Position numbers and translations under genes: made by a program. A stretch of DNA of 64,000 nucleotides from CAJXSN01 sp947492235. GTDB taxonomy: Bacteria; Pseudomonadota; Alphaproteobacteria; Sphingomonadales; Sphingomonadaceae. Below, one piece after another: positions 1 through 8,020 of the stretch. Under the pieces are notes generated by a model. It was not told the DNA's origin. It was given only the letters and a program-made list of their open reading frames with translations, and made no database searches. Position 1 is the stretch's first letter. Each line of letters begins with the position of its first letter. The stretch is from the NCBI RefSeq assembly GCF_042492175.1, contig NZ_CP170453.1, forward strand, positions 62,001 to 126,000, in the 5' to 3' direction.

Positions 1-614
1 AGCTTCGCGCCATCCTGCGCCAGCAGTTTCGCTACGCCGCCGCCTACGCTGCCGGTGCCCTGAATGGCGACATGCACGCCCTTCACGCTGTCCTTGCCCA
101 GCTTGTACCGCACTGCTGCCTTGATGCCGTGATAGATGCCCATCGCGGTAAACGGACCGGGATCGCCGCCTGCCATATTGTCGCCTGCGCTGCCATCGAC
201 CGGCAGGCCGGAGACATGCGCGGTGCGCTGCGAAACGGCGACCATATCGTCTTCGCTGATGCCGACATCCTCGGCCGTAACATAGCGGCCATTCAGAGCC
301 TCTACCGCATCACCGAAGGCGGCGAGCATTTCAGGTGTCTTGCGCTTGTCCGCACCGGCCAGGATCACAGCCTTGCCGCCGCCCATGGGCAGACCGGCCA
401 TCGCGTTCTTGTAGCTCATCCCGCGGCTCAGGCGCAGCGCATCGCGCATCGCGGCCTTTGGCTCGGCATAATGCCAGAAGCGCGTGCCCCCGGCACCGGG
501 GCCAAGATGGGTGGAATGCAGCGCAATAATCGCGGTCAGCCCGCTTTCCGGATGGCGGACGAGCTGTACCAGCTCGTGATCGTCATAATCGGGTTCGGTC
601 CAGAAAGCTGTCAT
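1..614 (-). CDS. Leucine dehydrogenase-type amino acid dehydrogenase (Glu/Leu/Phe/Val dehydrogenase), C-terminus cut off
   Basis: NAD(P)-dependent oxidative deamination of a branched-chain or aromatic amino acid is the family reaction. The ATG is at 614 on the minus strand and the frame stays open to base 1, giving about 204 residues of a family usually near 350. Visible marks are the substrate-binding lysine in MSYKNA (K69), the catalytic lysine in LPMGGGKAV (K81), the AEDVGI segment, and the start of the NAD Rossmann fold (GTGSVGGG, about residue 188). The substrate cannot be fixed from this part. It precedes tRNA-His on the same strand. The missing C-terminus is due to the window edge, not a mutation. 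Confidence 0.9.
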   Translation of the reverse strand, partial: MTAFWTEPDYDDHELVQLVRHPESGLTAIIALHSTHLGPGAGGTRFWHYAEPKAAMRDALRLSRGMSYKNAMAGLPMGGGKAVILAGADKRKTPEMLAAFGDAVEALNGRYVTAEDVGISEDDMVAVSQRTAHVSGLPVDGSAGDNMAGGDPGPFTAMGIYHGIKAAVRYKLGKDSVKGVHVAIQGTGSVGGGVAKLLAQDGAK

Positions 615-664
615 TATCGCGTCCCTGCGCAGGTGCTGAAAGCGGCATGATCGGAAGCGAAAAA

Positions 665-742
665 TGGGGCGATCGACGGGGTTTGAACCCGCGACCTCCG
701 GTACCACAAACCGGCGCTCTAACCAACTGAGCTACGATCGCC
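665..742 (-). tRNA. tRNA-His (anticodon GTG)
   Basis: The reverse strand folds as a full cloverleaf. The seven-base anticodon loop TTGTGGT sits between CCGGT and ACCGG, and the T-loop is TTCGAAC. The acceptor stem GCGATCG/CGATCGC is extended by an encoded G-1 facing C73, and CCA is encoded at 665-667. G-1:C73 is the identity element for histidyl-tRNA synthetase. Confidence 0.95.
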
Positions 743-941
743 ACATGCCCCGAAATTGCCGTGCATGGCGGGGCTGTTACGCCCGTAAACACGCCCGTCA
801 AGGGCGCTTTCAGGCGGGGGCGAGCCTGTTGCATAAGCGGCCCCGATTGGGAAGCGAAAACTGCGCTGGCGGCGCTCAGGCGCAATATTCTTACCTTTGC
901 TGCTTGCACGGTCTCGCCGGATATCTGATGCTGGAACACCG

Positions 942-1580
942 ATGGTGCAACCAAACGAATCCTCGGGCGAGCGGCTGCTGGCCTATGGCGGCGTGCAAAA
1001 GCTGCCCTTCCCCAAGGCCGAAATGTTCCAGCGGCGCGGCTTTGTGGAGCCGGAACTGTGCGCGCAGCTGTTAGCGCTGATCGAGGCCGAACGCCGCCCC
1101 TCCACGCTCGCGGATGCCAATGGCGATCACTATTTCCGCACCAGTGAAACCTGCGATCTGAATGCAGACCATCCGGCGGTGCAGGCGATGGAGGCGAAGC
1201 TCGACGCATTGACCGGGATCGACCCGGCTTACGGCGAGCCCTTGCAGGGCCAGCGCTATGATGTCGGGCAGGAATTCAAAGCGCACACAGATTACTTCGC
1301 GCCCGATGGAGAGGATTGGGAGAAATACTGCTCGGTCGCCGGGCAGCGGACCTGGACCTGCATGGTCTATCTCAACGATGTGGAAGCAGGCGGCGCGACC
1401 CGGTTCAAGGTCCTGAAAAAGAGCTTCCAGCCCGAGGCGGGCAAGCTGCTGGCATGGAACAATCGCCGCCCCGATGGCGAGGTGAACCCGAACACGCTCC
1501 ACCACGGCATGAAGGTCCGCAAGGGGCTGAAATATGTGCTGACGAAATGGTACCGCGAGAAACCGTGGGGGTGGGAGTGA
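942..1580 (+). CDS. 2-oxoglutarate/Fe(II)-dependent oxygenase, prolyl 4-hydroxylase type
   Basis: A 212-residue protein with the double-stranded beta-helix signature of prolyl-4-hydroxylase-like oxygenases. The iron ligands appear as H115 and D117 (KAHTDYF) and a distal histidine in LHHGMKV (H187). The 2-oxoglutarate lysine is in KGLKYV (K197). These enzymes couple oxidation of 2-oxoglutarate to hydroxylation of a peptide or small molecule; the substrate here is unknown. The ATG at 942 (MVQPNESS) is preferred over a TTG at 897, because the region before it lacks family sequence. Its stop overlaps the next ATG by one base, so the two are probably co-transcribed. Confidence 0.85.
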   Translation: MVQPNESSGERLLAYGGVQKLPFPKAEMFQRRGFVEPELCAQLLALIEAERRPSTLADANGDHYFRTSETCDLNADHPAVQAMEAKLDALTGIDPAYGEPLQGQRYDVGQEFKAHTDYFAPDGEDWEKYCSVAGQRTWTCMVYLNDVEAGGATRFKVLKKSFQPEAGKLLAWNNRRPDGEVNPNTLHHGMKVRKGLKYVLTKWYREKPWGWE

Positions 1581-2038
1581 TGCCACAAACATCGACATTG
1601 CTTTGGGTTCTGACCGTCGGTCTCGTCATCGCGTTTCCGATAATCGCGGACAACTACTTCACAGCAATGGCGATGGCAGGAGCCTACCCGCCTGACGGAG
1701 ATACAATTATCATCCCGATTATGGGATCCGTTTTCCTTGCGATTGCCTTGTCACCGTTCATCATTGGATGCGCGTGGCTGGCATTAAGGAGATACGAGGC
1801 CGCTCCTTCGCTGATGGTCTGGCGAGACGACCGTCGATTGCGAAGCGTGTTCATCACTTTGGCAGCGCTCATTGGAATCAGTGGAGCTTTATTTCTGAGC
1901 GTAGTTTACCTGCTCCAGATCAGAATTTGGCAGGAGCTGCTTTGGACGGTGTATTATCTCGGTTGGGCCTACTGGTTTGCGGCCATGAGGGCCGCATTCA
2001 TCGACCAGCCGACGAAAAGAGAGTTCTTGTTCGACTGA
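1580..2038 (+). CDS. Small integral membrane protein, function unknown
   Basis: 152 residues starting MPQTSTLLWV, with its ATG overlapping the previous stop by one base. Four hydrophobic stretches are visible (about residues 7-24, 45-67, 88-112 and 117-135), so it should be an inner-membrane protein with four helices. Codon use is less GC-rich than the neighbouring genes. I recognise no family. The tight coupling to the oxygenase suggests a shared role but shows no function. A bidirectional terminator follows at once. Confidence 0.7.
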   Translation: MPQTSTLLWVLTVGLVIAFPIIADNYFTAMAMAGAYPPDGDTIIIPIMGSVFLAIALSPFIIGCAWLALRRYEAAPSLMVWRDDRRLRSVFITLAALIGISGALFLSVVYLLQIRIWQELLWTVYYLGWAYWFAAMRAAFIDQPTKREFLFD

Positions 2039-2042
2039 AACA

Positions 2043-2072
2043 AAAAGGGCGGCCCAGCCGGACCGCCCTTTT
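2043..2072. terminator. Bidirectional rho-independent terminator
   Basis: AAAAGGGCGG and CCGCCCTTTT form a perfect ten-pair stem around a ten-base loop. It lies four bases after the membrane-protein stop and 28 bases after the end of rpmE on the other strand. Both strands end in a T-run, so it can serve both convergent genes. Confidence 0.85.
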
Positions 2073-2099
2073 CCGTATTTCGCAAAGCGCTGAAGAAGT

Positions 2100-2324
2100 T
2101 TACTTCTTGAGCGAAAGCCCGCCGAAGCGCTTGTTGAAGGCTGCGACGCGGCCGCCTTCCTGAATCTGCTGCTTGCCGCCGGTCCACGCCGGGTGGCTGG
2201 TGGGATCGATGTCGAGCGTCATCGTATCGCCTTCCTTGCCCCAAGTGCTGCGGGTCTGGAATTCGGTGCCATCGGTCATCTTGACCGTGATGGTGTGGTA
2301 ATCGGGATGTCCTTCGGCCTTCAT
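2100..2324 (-). CDS. rpmE: 50S ribosomal protein L31
   Basis: 74 residues beginning MKAEGHPDYHTITVKMTDG with the family core DIDPTSHPAWTGG near residue 38. L31 bridges the large and small ribosomal subunits. The zinc-binding CxxC form is absent (no cysteines), so this is the C-minus type, as in many alphaproteobacteria. It ends at the shared terminator at 2043-2072. The upstream 560 bases hold no gene. Confidence 0.93.
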   Translation of the reverse strand: MKAEGHPDYHTITVKMTDGTEFQTRSTWGKEGDTMTLDIDPTSHPAWTGGKQQIQEGGRVAAFNKRFGGLSLKK

Positions 2325-2882
2325 GGCGGTGTGTCCTTAAAGCTTGTGCCCGGTTCCGACCGGACGCGCTGTGAATAGAGAAGGCGCGGCTAATAGAGGT
2401 TTGCGCCCTAATTGCAAGCGTTGGTAAGCGCGCCTTGTTTGCTTTTCGCACCTGCATCCGCAGGCGCATCCTCGGTGCTGTTTCGACCTTTCAGGTCGAG
2501 CACCTGCGGGGCGGCCGCGTGGCCTTGCGGAGCCTCTAGGCCCCGGCCCATTCCAAGCACTGGTTGGCCAGCAGGCTTGGCCCCCTCCCCCAATATCCGT
2601 TCGCCCTGAGCCTGTCGAAGGGCCCCGAATTTGGCGAAGCGTCAGAAAGAAGCGCAATCCTTCGACAAGCTCAGGATGAACGGGTTTGGGGTGTTGCTTT
2701 AGGTTGGGCATGCCCCGCTCTGCTTTCGGCGGCGCTCTAGAACGCGGACCGTGCTTTGCAGCAAGCTCTTTGGCTTGGAATGGTTCGGCACCGAGAGGCG
2801 ACGACAGCGCGCGACCGCGCGCCGCCGCTTATGCGGCGCAGCAAGGGGTGCGGATGCACCCCGCCCGCAGGGTCAAAACAAA
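2325..2882. other. Long intergenic region between fabZ and rpmE
   Basis: 558 bases without a credible gene. The short ORFs here have repeat-derived or low-complexity sequence and no ribosome binding site. The only clear structure is the inverted repeat at 2598-2682. In many proteobacteria lpxA and lpxB follow fabZ; nothing resembling them is here. A GC-palindromic stretch near 2800-2850 (GCGCGCGACCGCGCGCCGCC) may be another dispersed repeat, but this is weak. Confidence 0.6.
2598..2682. repeat. Sphingomonad-type dispersed inverted repeat (CCTGAGCCTGTCGAAGG class)
   Basis: The left arm at 2598-2621 contains CCTGAGCCTGTCGAAGG and the right arm at 2659-2682 contains CCTTCGACAAGCTCAGGATG, its imperfect inverted complement. 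The spacer is 37 bases. From general knowledge this is a high-copy intergenic element in Sphingomonadales and relatives. Read through, it yields false peptides such as HPELVEG, which explains a spurious ORF here. Confidence 0.75.
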
Positions 2883-3335
2883 CTAACTCGGATCTGCAAT
2901 CATCGCCGTAAATTCGGCTTCGCTATGCACCGCACCTTCGACGCTCGCCTTGCCTTTGAACTTGTAGACACGGCTGCGTTTCTGGGTGAATTCGACCTCC
3001 AGATCGAGCAGGCAGCCTGGTGTCACGGGCTTGCGGAACTTCGCGTTCTCGATGCCCATGAAGAACACCAGCTTGCCCGTTCCGGCCAGCTCCAATGTCT
3101 CGATGCCAAGGATCGCGGCGGCCTGCGCCATGGCCTCGATCTGCAAAACACCGGGCATGATCGGCTGGCCGGGGAAATGGCCCTGAAAGAAATCCTCGTT
3201 GAAGGTCACGCCCTTCACTGCGTGGATCCGCTCGCCCAGATCAAGCGACTTCACCCGGTCGACCAGCAGCAGGGGATAACGATGCGGCAATGCCTCCAGC
3301 ACGCGCCGGATGTCATACGGCTTGTCAGCGTCCAT
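2883..3335 (-). CDS. fabZ: 3-hydroxyacyl-[acyl-carrier-protein] dehydratase FabZ
   Basis: 150 residues, the normal length for FabZ, which removes water from beta-hydroxyacyl-ACP in fatty acid elongation in the cytosol. The hot-dog-fold catalytic pair is visible as H53 in GHFPGQPIMPG and E67 in LQIEAMAQ. The N-terminal LPHRYPLLLVDRV segment is typical. It is the last gene of the rpsB-to-fabZ cluster, 29 bases after skp. lpxD, which usually lies between skp and fabZ, is absent. Confidence 0.95.
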   Translation of the reverse strand: MDADKPYDIRRVLEALPHRYPLLLVDRVKSLDLGERIHAVKGVTFNEDFFQGHFPGQPIMPGVLQIEAMAQAAAILGIETLELAGTGKLVFFMGIENAKFRKPVTPGCLLDLEVEFTQKRSRVYKFKGKASVEGAVHSEAEFTAMIADPS

Positions 3336-3364
3336 CGTTTCCCCCTGCCCCGGTTCTATTTGGC

Positions 3365-4039
3365 TTAGCGGCCGGTCGGCTGCTGCGCGGCTGCACCCTG
3401 CTGGGCAGCCTGAGCGGCCTGCTGCTGGGCGAGACCGGCAAGAATTTGCTGGATCGACTGCTGCAGAGCCAGCGATTCGCGGCGCGGACGCCAGTTTGCC
3501 GGCGGTGCGGCCTGCACGGTCGGCAGGCGCTGGTCCAGAACGGCGAGAATGTCGCTCGTGACATCGGCAGCGTCGGACACATACTGCACGCCGTCAGCCG
3601 GCAGCATCAGCTGGATGCCCTTGGACGAGATGACCTGCTGCTGCGCGTTGTTGTAATCCAGCAGCAGCTGCTCGACCACATAGGTCTGCGCCAGCGTGAT
3701 CGGCTGGCCGGTCTGCGCAATCTGCTGCAGTTTCTGCTGAACCTGTGTGGTCACGCCCTGATTGGCGGCCGCTTCGGCATCGGTCACCTGGCCATCGCCA
3801 TTGGTGTCGAGGCTCTGCTGCAGCGTCTGCGCTTCCTGACGCATCGTGTTGATCTGCTGGATCTGGCCAGCATAGGTCTGGGCGATCTGGGTGTAAGCGG
3901 CCTGACGCGCAGCCGAGCGGAGGAAAACCGCTTCCGGGCTGCTTACGGCGATGCCGCTAACCTGCGCCGCGGCAGGCGCACCGGCCACAGTGGCGGCGGC
4001 AATGCTGGCGGCTGCGAGTGTTTTGGCAAGAGTTTTCAT
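3365..4039 (-). CDS. skp: OmpH/Skp-family periplasmic chaperone with an EF-hand-like loop
   Basis: 224 residues with a signal peptide cleaved about after AGAPAAA (residue 25), then a glutamine-rich coiled-coil protein as expected for Skp. Skp trimers hold unfolded outer-membrane proteins for the BAM complex. The ATG overlaps the bamA stop by one base, so the two are translationally coupled. Residues 78-89 read DTNGDGQVTDAE, a textbook EF-hand calcium loop (D78, N80, D82, E89), inside what should be a coiled-coil arm. The C-terminus is an Ala/Gln tail. It is longer than E. coli Skp (161 residues). Confidence 0.82.
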   Translation of the reverse strand: MKTLAKTLAAASIAAATVAGAPAAAQVSGIAVSSPEAVFLRSAARQAAYTQIAQTYAGQIQQINTMRQEAQTLQQSLDTNGDGQVTDAEAAANQGVTTQVQQKLQQIAQTGQPITLAQTYVVEQLLLDYNNAQQQVISSKGIQLMLPADGVQYVSDAADVTSDILAVLDQRLPTVQAAPPANWRPRRESLALQQSIQQILAGLAQQQAAQAAQQGAAAQQPTGR

Positions 4040-6762
4040 TAGAACTGTGTTCCTACGTTGAATGACAATGTTTTGGTGTCGTCGCCCGGCTGCTTCTTAA
4101 GCACGCGGGCAAAATCAATCCTGAACGGACCGAAAGGCGAGTTCCAGTTGACCCCGATGCCCACGGATACGCGCGGCGAAGAGGAATCGCCCAGGAAGAC
4201 TTCCTGGAACGGGTCAATCGTCTGGTTAAGCGGCTGGTTGGGGGTGCCGTTGGTTTGTGCCGGGTCCAGCGTGGGCGAGCCATCGGGACCGATGAAGATG
4301 GGGTTTCCGTCACCATCGGTTTGCTGGAACGAGAGGCCACCGGGGAACGGGCTGTTCTGCAGCACTGGCTCGGTCACATTCCACAGCGCGCCGACATCGA
4401 CGAACAGCGAAGGACGCAGGCCCAGCTCGCGCACGCCCGAACCCAGCGGAATCTCCAGTTCGGCGCGGCCAAGGTAGTAGGCGTTGCCGCCAATGGCATC
4501 GTCGGCCACCCGGTTGCGATCGGTAATGATCAGCGGGTTGCCTTCGCCATCATCGACAATCGGCTGACGCAGAACGCGCGGGCCGACACCGCGAATGTCG
4601 AAGCCGCGAATTTGCGGCTCGCCAAGGAAGAAACGGTCCGTCAGCAGGACATCGTCGACACCGGCACCCTGGCGATCCTTCAGACCTTTGATATATCCGC
4701 CCTCGCCCTGCAGCGAGAAGATAAAGCCATTGAAAACAGACCAGTATTTCGCCGCCTTGCCGCGAATACGGGCATATTCGACCGACCCGCCAAGACCGGC
4801 ATATTCGCCGGTGATGCTGACGCTTTCCCCGCGTGTCGGGCGGAACCGGCTGTTGAGCGAGTTGTAATTCAGCGTCAGGCCGGCGATCGAGCTGGTCCGC
4901 GAACCCAGCGAGTCGCACAGGAAGCGGCCCGCCAGCAGCGGTTCACACGTGGCCACGCCATCACCATCGAAGTCGGCAAAGAACTGGTTTTCGTCCAGCG
5001 AGACCTTGTCGTGGTTCAGCGTGTAGCTAGCGATCAGCGACATATACTCGGTTAGCGGCACACCTGCCCGGATCGAGCCGCCGGTCGTGGTCTGCTCGAA
5101 CGTCGTGTTGCGGTCGTTGTTGGTGAAGTTGAAGCTGTTGAAATCGCGGCGGTACAAATCGACGCCCATCGAGATGTTCCGGTCGAACACATAGGGTTCG
5201 CTGAAATTGATCCCGGCAGAGCGCGAGAAGCGCGACCAGTTGACCGAAGCACCCACCGTCTGACCGCGGCCACGGAAGTTGCGTTCGCGGATAGAGGCCG
5301 CCAGCAGGAAGCTCTCGATGGAGGAGAAACCGGCCGAAAGTTGCAATTCACCGGTCGGCTGGTCTTCGACATTGGCTTCCAGAACAATCCGGTCCGGCGC
5401 AGAGCCTTCCTTCTGCTCGATCTCGAAGTTTTCCTGGAAGAAGCCCAGCGAATTGATCCGGTTGGTCGAACGCGCAACTTGCAGGGAGTTGAACGCATCG
5501 CCCTCGGCCAGACGCATTTCGCGGCGGATCACCTTGTCCTGCGTCAGCGTGTTGCCGTTGATGTCGACCCGCTCGACATAGACGCGCGGTGCCTCGCGCA
5601 GGACGAAAGCGACGTCCATGGTCTTGCTGTCGCGATTGCGCGAAAACTCCGGCTGCACATCGGCGAATGCATAACCGAACGTGCCGGCGAGTTCGCTCAG
5701 CTGTTCGACTGTATCTTCGACCAGTTTGGCATTGTAGCCATCGCCGGTCTTCATCGGCAGATTAGCGCTGAGGCCTTCGCTGGAGAAGTCGCGCAGCTGG
5801 CTGTCGACGCTGACTTCGCCGAAATCGTACTTCTCGCCCTCTTCCACCACATAGGTGATGATGAAGTCGCGCTTGTCCGGCGTCAGTTCGGCCACAGCCG
5901 ACACGACGCGGAAATCGACGTAACCCTCGGTCAGGTAGAACTCGCGCAGTTTCTGCTGGTCGAATGCCAGACGGTCAGGGTCATAGCTGGTGTTGGACGA
6001 CAGGAAGCTGGTGAGCCGCGCCTGTTTGGTGACCATTTCACCGCGCAGAGTGCCGTCGCCGAACACCTCGTTGCCGATGATATTGATCTGGCGGACCTTG
6101 GACTTGGGCCCTTCGCTGATCTCGAACACCAGATCGACACGGTTCTGGCTGAGCTCGACAATCTTCGGCTCGACCGTGGCGGCAAAGCGTCCCTGACGCT
6201 TATACAGCTCGATGATGCGGGCCACGTCGGCGCGGGTTTTCGAGCGGGTGAAAATCTGGCGCGGGGCCAGTTTGATCTCGGGCAGGATCTTGTCGCTATC
6301 CAGCCGGTCATTCCCTTCCAGAATGATCCGGTTGATCACCGGGTTCTCGACCACCGTGATAAGCACGGCGCCGCGATCATTGCGGATCGAGAAATCGGAG
6401 AACAGCTCGGTATCCGCCAGTTCCTTCAGCGTCTGGTCGCCCAGTGCCGCAGTGTAGGTCTGGCCGGGACGAATGCGGATATAGGACAGGATCGTCTGCG
6501 GCTCGAGACGCTGCGCGCCGGAGACGGAAATGGTCTGGATGACGTCCGCTTGCGGAGCCTGAACGACGGGCGCTTGCCCGCTTTGCGCTTCCTGCGCGGT
6601 CGGCAGAGTGGCGGGATCGCCGGCGCTTTGAGCCAGCGCGCCGGATGGCAGCCCCGCCAGAATGGTGCCGGAAAGCAAGGCGAGCGCAAAAGTGCCCTTT
6701 TTGTGCGCGGCCATGGCGCTACGCATCGGTGTGCCGTTCATTTCGGAAAAATTCCCGTCCAT
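4039..6762 (-). CDS. bamA: Outer membrane protein assembly factor BamA
   Basis: 907 residues: a signal peptide (ALLSGTILAGLPSGALAQ), five POTRA repeats over roughly residues 75-430, and the Omp85 barrel ending in the beta-signal SFNVGTQF with terminal phenylalanine. BamA inserts beta-barrel proteins into the outer membrane. The family RGF loop appears as PQIRGFDIRGVGP. Possible starts are codons 1, 8 and 13; none has a strong ribosome site, so the N-terminal 12 residues are uncertain. It lies between rseP and skp as in most Proteobacteria. Confidence 0.95.
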   Translation of the reverse strand: MDGNFSEMNGTPMRSAMAAHKKGTFALALLSGTILAGLPSGALAQSAGDPATLPTAQEAQSGQAPVVQAPQADVIQTISVSGAQRLEPQTILSYIRIRPGQTYTAALGDQTLKELADTELFSDFSIRNDRGAVLITVVENPVINRIILEGNDRLDSDKILPEIKLAPRQIFTRSKTRADVARIIELYKRQGRFAATVEPKIVELSQNRVDLVFEISEGPKSKVRQINIIGNEVFGDGTLRGEMVTKQARLTSFLSSNTSYDPDRLAFDQQKLREFYLTEGYVDFRVVSAVAELTPDKRDFIITYVVEEGEKYDFGEVSVDSQLRDFSSEGLSANLPMKTGDGYNAKLVEDTVEQLSELAGTFGYAFADVQPEFSRNRDSKTMDVAFVLREAPRVYVERVDINGNTLTQDKVIRREMRLAEGDAFNSLQVARSTNRINSLGFFQENFEIEQKEGSAPDRIVLEANVEDQPTGELQLSAGFSSIESFLLAASIRERNFRGRGQTVGASVNWSRFSRSAGINFSEPYVFDRNISMGVDLYRRDFNSFNFTNNDRNTTFEQTTTGGSIRAGVPLTEYMSLIASYTLNHDKVSLDENQFFADFDGDGVATCEPLLAGRFLCDSLGSRTSSIAGLTLNYNSLNSRFRPTRGESVSITGEYAGLGGSVEYARIRGKAAKYWSVFNGFIFSLQGEGGYIKGLKDRQGAGVDDVLLTDRFFLGEPQIRGFDIRGVGPRVLRQPIVDDGEGNPLIITDRNRVADDAIGGNAYYLGRAELEIPLGSGVRELGLRPSLFVDVGALWNVTEPVLQNSPFPGGLSFQQTDGDGNPIFIGPDGSPTLDPAQTNGTPNQPLNQTIDPFQEVFLGDSSSPRVSVGIGVNWNSPFGPFRIDFARVLKKQPGDDTKTLSFNVGTQF

Positions 6763-6904
6763 AGGTTTTCGGTCCGGCCGTCAGATCCATCGTGATTTCG
6801 CCGGTCACAAGAAGCAATTGTCGCCAATGCCCGATGCGGTGCGCGCAATCAAGAAGCTGGTACCCGATACGACCCGCCTTTTGTCCTGCCTGAACCCCGA
6901 TCCC

Positions 6905-8020
6905 TCACCCGAAGAGCGAGAGCGAAGCCAGATCATTGAATGTGACGAACAACATCAACATCAGCACCAGGGCCATTCCCGTCCGGTACGCCATTTCCAT
7001 CCCCCGCGCACCAACCGGTTTCCGGCGAACCGCCTCCGCTGCATAAAAAGCGAGGTGCCCACCATCCAGAGCGGGGATTGGCAGCAGATTAATGAATGCC
7101 AAATTAAGCGATATCAGCGCCGCGAAGTTCACAAAGGCCAACCAGCCGAGGCTGAGCTGCTCGCCGGAATATTTCGCAATCTTGATCGGCCCGCCCAGCT
7201 CTTTCACCGACCGGTCGCCCGAAACGATCTGGATGATACCGGTCACCATCATATCGACCAGACCCATCGTCTGGTCCCAAGCAATCACCAGTGCCTGCAC
7301 CGGGCCGACAGAGGTGATTTCCGGAGCGCCCGAGGCAACACCCAGCCTCCCGATGCGGGATTCGTTGCCGAACTGGTCGGTCTCGACCACGCTGGCGATC
7401 TTGACCGGGATTTCCATCTGCCGGTCATCGCGCTCGACAGTCAGGTTCACCGTCTTGTCCGGATACATCAACACCTTGCCGCCGATGTCCTGAAAGGAAG
7501 GGGTCGGATCGCCATCGATGGCGATGATCTTGTCGCCCACTTCCATTCCGGCATCGCGCGCCGCAGACGTTTCCGCGAAACCGCCAATGGCGTTGGACGA
7601 TTCGACCTGCCCGTAGGCGAGATTGAACGACGCAAAGATCGCCAGCGTCACGATCAGATTGGTCGCAGGCCCGGCAAACACGATCAGCGCGCGCTTCCAC
7701 AGCGCCGCATATTGAAACGCGCCTTCGCGCTCGCTCGCGCTCAGCGTGTCGTCGGTGTCTGCCCCCGGAATGCTGGCCGGGTTCATATCGCCCTTGAACT
7801 GGACATAACCGCCCAGCGGCAGGGCCGAGATTTTCCACCGCGTCCCGTGCTTGTCCGTCCGGCCCCACACTTCCTTGCCGAAACCGATGGAGAACGCCTC
7901 CGCCTTCACGCCGAACCATTTGCCGACCAGATAATGGCCAAGCTCGTGCACAGTAATCAGCGGCCCCAGCAGCAGCAGGAAACCGAGGATCCACATCCAG
8001 AAAGGGGTCGATTCGAACAT
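6905..8020 (-). CDS. rseP: Site-2 intramembrane metalloprotease RseP/RasP
   Basis: 371 residues of a zinc protease that cuts anti-sigma factors and signal peptides within the inner membrane. The HExxH zinc motif is in the first helix (VHELGHYLVG, H25-H29) and the third ligand motif is in PIPALDGGHL near the C-terminus. A single PDZ domain is recognisable in the middle (KIIAIDGDPTPSFQDI). It has one PDZ where E. coli RseP has two, as in other alphaproteobacteria. Its start codon directly abuts the dxr stop. A 142-base gap separates it from bamA, enough for a bamA promoter. Confidence 0.94.
   Translation of the reverse strand: MFESTPFWMWILGFLLLLGPLITVHELGHYLVGKWFGVKAEAFSIGFGKEVWGRTDKHGTRWKISALPLGGYVQFKGDMNPASIPGADTDDTLSASEREGAFQYAALWKRALIVFAGPATNLIVTLAIFASFNLAYGQVESSNAIGGFAETSAARDAGMEVGDKIIAIDGDPTPSFQDIGGKVLMYPDKTVNLTVERDDRQMEIPVKIASVVETDQFGNESRIGRLGVASGAPEITSVGPVQALVIAWDQTMGLVDMMVTGIIQIVSGDRSVKELGGPIKIAKYSGEQLSLGWLAFVNFAALISLNLAFINLLPIPALDGGHLAFYAAEAVRRKPVGARGMEMAYRTGMALVLMLMLFVTFNDLASLSLFG

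Noticed and set aside
2337..2711. A 124-codon minus-strand ORF between rpmE and fabZ
   Set aside because: Its peptide contains HPELVEG and STGSGRT, the usual translation products of the dispersed inverted repeat, and no ribosome site is present.
5341..6795. A 484-codon plus-strand open frame opposite bamA
   Set aside because: Shadow of bamA in a high-GC genome; no ribosome site or domain, while bamA is certain.
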